From Polytrichum commune (lineage: Eukaryota; Streptophyta; Polytrichopsida; Polytrichales; Polytrichaceae), in NCBI GenBank assembly GCA_950295325.1, contig OX485808.1, forward strand, positions 9,674,501 to 9,738,500: a stretch of DNA of 64,000 bases, given 5' to 3'. The position numbers and the translations under genes were made by a program. Below, piece by piece: positions 61,400 through 64,000 of this stretch (positions within the stretch are counted from its first letter, which is position 1; each line of letters starts with the position of its first letter). The notes under the pieces were generated by a model. It had not been told where the DNA came from, searched no databases, and was given only the letters and a program-made list of their open reading frames with translations.

Positions 61400-62180
61400 A
61401 GTGTCATATGGTATTTCATGTCACTGTGGTAGCTTTTCCAATGATATTTCTTACGAAAATTTTCACAAGTATTGTCGTCCCAACTTCCGTTGACTTCATT
61501 CAAATGCCAGTTATATATAAGAACCAAGTCTGGTGTAGTCTGCATCCGGAACGTTTCTAATATGAAACACTGTCATGGGTGATTGAAATTTTGGATGGAA
61601 AGTCACTTACTAAGTGACAATTATAACAACATGGTAAATCTATAATGCCTAGATTTCTCTACAAGGAATGATGAATAAATGTTAGGTTCACATTTAGTGT
61701 TGGTGACACTACATAAAATATTTAGCGTACTTCTCTTTGAAACTACATTGTTCGTGGTTTTTAGTGTCACATAGATTGTTTGCAAAGGGCCTAAACTAGG
61801 CGCCTAGAGGTCTCAAAGTGTCACGCCCGCTAATTGTCAATATGATTCCAATCGTCAACAGAAGTAACTTCTTTAAGTGAAAGAATATCTACACTATGAA
61901 GTTTGGATGACACTTTTTCCTAAAGAAGGCTATAAATATTGTCATCCCAAATTACTTTTAGCCCATCCAAATGCCAAGTATTAGAACAAAGTGTGATACA
62001 CTCTACATCCCAACATTTATGTGATGAGACATTATCAAACATGATTGGAATTTGGATGACAAATCACTTAGTGAGTGAATGGAATTACAACATTGATAGT
62101 CCATGATGACCAAATGTTTTTATAAGGAATGACAAATAATGTTAGGGTTACAATTAGTGTTGGTGACAGTACACGGGCAT
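61400..62180. repeat. Diverged tandem duplication
   Basis: Segment 61430-61740 and segment 61920-62180 share a chain of matches: ATTGTC(G/A)TCCCAA, CAAATGCCA(G/A)T, (T/G)ATTG(A/G)A(A)TTTTGGATG, TCACTTA(C/G), GGAATGA(T/C), and TTAGTGTTGGTGACA. The copies have diverged considerably. Confidence 0.65.
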
Positions 62181-62475
62181 TTTACAATTAGTATTGAGAA
62201 AGACAAATAGAATTGGAGAGTGTAGTGTGTTTGACATAAAAAGATTCTCTCCTCCCCCGAGGATCCCTTCATGCCAAAGGGCACTACACTAAATCTTGTA
62301 TATAGCGTCACTTACCAATCAAAATTATGCAACGCTATGTCCATTTGTTAAATATCTCATATTCTATCAACAAATGCCAGATTGGTTGTTTGGACATAAT
62401 AGAACATGAACTTTACTTGGTAAAATAATTCACGAATACTGTGTAACTCCAAACAGTAAGTGATAGTAAAAAAAA

Positions 62476-62502
62476 CTCTCTCTCTCTCTCTCTCTCTCGG
62501 CA
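62476..62502. repeat. (CT)n microsatellite
   Basis: CT dinucleotides for about 26 bp directly before dispersed repeat copy 3; the same position in the copy near 56100 also has a shorter CT run. Confidence 0.95.
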
Positions 62503-62660
62503 GGCTGATAACTCTGAACTTGCAAGGTGTGTGTGCCGGAATCATTGAGTCCCGGAAGAGATGACCGACTTTTAATTTGGGACTTAGATTCGGTTCGTGC
62601 TTTTCTTCTTCTCAGTCTGTACTATGTTTGGGATGCGTTACCATGCAACATATGATAATC
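62503..62660 (+). repeat. Dispersed repeat family, copy 3
   Basis: GCAGGCTGATAACTCTGAAC, GCAAGGTGTGTGTGCC, GGAATCATTGAGTCCCGGAA, TTCGGTTCGTGCTTTTC and GTACTATGTTTGGGATG, in the same order as the other two copies. Confidence 0.7.
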
Positions 62661-64000
62661 TAATGGCACCGGGTCTGAGGTAGATGGGTCTTGATGGTTA
62701 CTTTTCCCAACTATATATGGTACAAACACGGAAAACATTTAAAATAAGTTGATTCGGCCAGAAAGAGTGGATTGAAATCTGTGCATTCTTTTAGAAAGAC
62801 GGAGTCAGTGTGTACCACAGTCCGGGGAGTTTTATACAAAATTCGGTACATTTCCGATCTTTTATAAAGACATTCGGATTTTTTTTCTTTTCTCGGAAGC
62901 TACCTAAATCCAACTTTTATTCTCGGTTAAAAACTAATATTTAACTTTACCATTTGGTAGTTTTCCGACTTTCTGAATTTCATTTCAGTATGTTTCCAAA
63001 GATTCGTATTGTATGTCGGATTTGTTTTTTTAAATATTGTAAAACAAATTGGTGTTATGCTTTTAAAGTGGTGAATTTGTGTTGATAGAAAATCCAAGTA
63101 TCCTTGGAAGGATTTGAACCTTGCCAAACCCCCACCAACTTGGGGCCAAGGATTTAGCCTTTGAAAAATATATAAATCCAAAAATGGATCATACATTATT
63201 TAGAGGCTAGTTAGTACAACAATACATGCAACTTTTAAACATTTGCATCCTCAGAATTAGAAAACATAGTTGAACTTACTGAACAAGATGCATCACTTGC
63301 AGAAGACACATAACGTGAAGGATTAGCATATAAAAACCGGTATTTGGTTCCAGTTTTCCACAAAGGAATTGTGTGAGGCCAAATCCACCACCCTTAAGCG
63401 TCCTAGTTTGGGTGATGTTTTTGAGAATCACATGCATTCTACTAAAACTTGTAGTAGTATGAAATGTAACTTCCGTATCCGGGGACACCCACATTGTGTA
63501 AAGTCATGATGCTTTATTAATGCTAGCCTCTTGAATAGATGTAGCGTGGGCCTCCTCAAGAGTCCAACCCGCGGCCGTAGCTACACATGCCCTTAAGGAC
63601 ATTCCTCTCGCCCCTTTAGTCTTGATTTTCCTTGTCTCAACATTGCGAGAATCCTTCACACTTTCCATCAACTCGTGTACTCAGTTTATTTCCTAGTGTG
63701 GGTACAAGCGTTAAAAAACGCTATTCTCTATTATCACAATCCTCACTTCGTGTTCTACTATCTTGCTAATGACTAATTATCTAAAGTAACATTAAGTAAC
63801 AACCCAATCAACTAACTATCATTTAGTCCAATATGGCACTACGGCTTTCCCCCTTAATTATCTACCCAAGTCACTAAAGGCCTAGCATTAAGCCTTGAAG
63901 CTGCCTTACTAAGTCCCCTTACAAGTGTCGGCCGACTAAACTTATAACCAGCAGCCCAACAGTAGCTGCAACTACTTTCACAAATTAACTAGCATCCCAC
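62661..64000. other. AT-rich end of the window, no gene seen
   Basis: Apart from the SINE-like minus-strand sequence, no coding region or repeat structure is supported. Confidence 0.5.
63095..63172 (-). repeat. tRNA-derived SINE-like sequence, minus strand
   Basis: On the minus strand: TAAATCCTTGGCCCCAAG, GTTGGTGGGGGTTTGGCA, then GGTTCAAATCC (63120-63110, B-box match) and TTCCAAGGATAC. It aligns along its whole length with the plus-strand copy at 60893. Confidence 0.45.

Noticed and set aside
63110-63120. A tRNA gene on the minus strand
   Set aside because: The B box matches but no complete cloverleaf or acceptor stem can be drawn; a SINE-like remnant fits better.
50939-64000. About twenty short open frames of 60-100 codons
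   Set aside because: No domain, no paired splice sites, no repeated or conserved pattern; this number is expected by chance in such DNA.

Overview
The window looks like nuclear DNA of a bryophyte, most probably a moss. It is eukaryotic: multi-exon genes with GT..AG introns, plant-type TTTAGGG repeats, a Ty3/gypsy chromovirus primed by initiator tRNA-Met. The best pointer to moss is one intact-looking disease-resistance-type gene with the order helical-bundle domain, protein kinase, NB-ARC, leucine-rich repeats; kinase-NB-ARC-LRR proteins are characteristic of mosses. The first 41.7 kb are almost wholly nested mobile DNA, 43.5-50.8 kb is the NLR gene, and 50.9-64 kb is AT-rich DNA in which I see only repeats.

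Mobile part. Five copies of one terminal sequence (AACACTATATTCGTTAA, then a GAGACTTT hairpin) mark the ends of a family of large, CACTA-ended DNA elements. The most complete copy ('element B', 21061-37490, 16.4 kb) carries, from left to right: a DUF7869 transposase-like gene pointing at its left end, a tandem array of 22-bp palindromes, a GC-rich leader region, a second palindrome array, and a four-exon gene for a roughly 1,650-residue protein. I read that protein as ParB-like domain, then a degenerate amino-methyltransferase-like domain, then an acidic disordered region, then an FCP1/HAD-like domain. All of its introns are phase 0 and the three internal ones all hold palindromes. The last 3.6 kb of a second, inverted, apparently identical copy of this element opens the window (1-3619). 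A third, older copy (18015-21060) is interrupted by element B. Matching six-base duplications at 3620-3625 and 37491-37496 suggest that the DNA between the two inverted copies was flipped by recombination.

Between 4.5 and 18 kb lies a second large element with a different private palindrome family and its own, divergent ParB-like gene on the minus strand (17887 to 15368). It is damaged by a complete chromovirus (7263-14332) and two solo LTRs of the same family. Between 37.5 and 41.7 kb is a gene-less remnant with a third palindrome family of the same 10 + 2 + 10 geometry, a long foldback structure and a MITE.

The idea I rate highest: these elements may use element-specific ParB-like proteins that recognise element-specific palindrome arrays, a parS-like or TNPA-like arrangement in a plant transposon. 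The palindromes, the exon structure and the motif resemblances are visible in the sequence; binding and function are inference.
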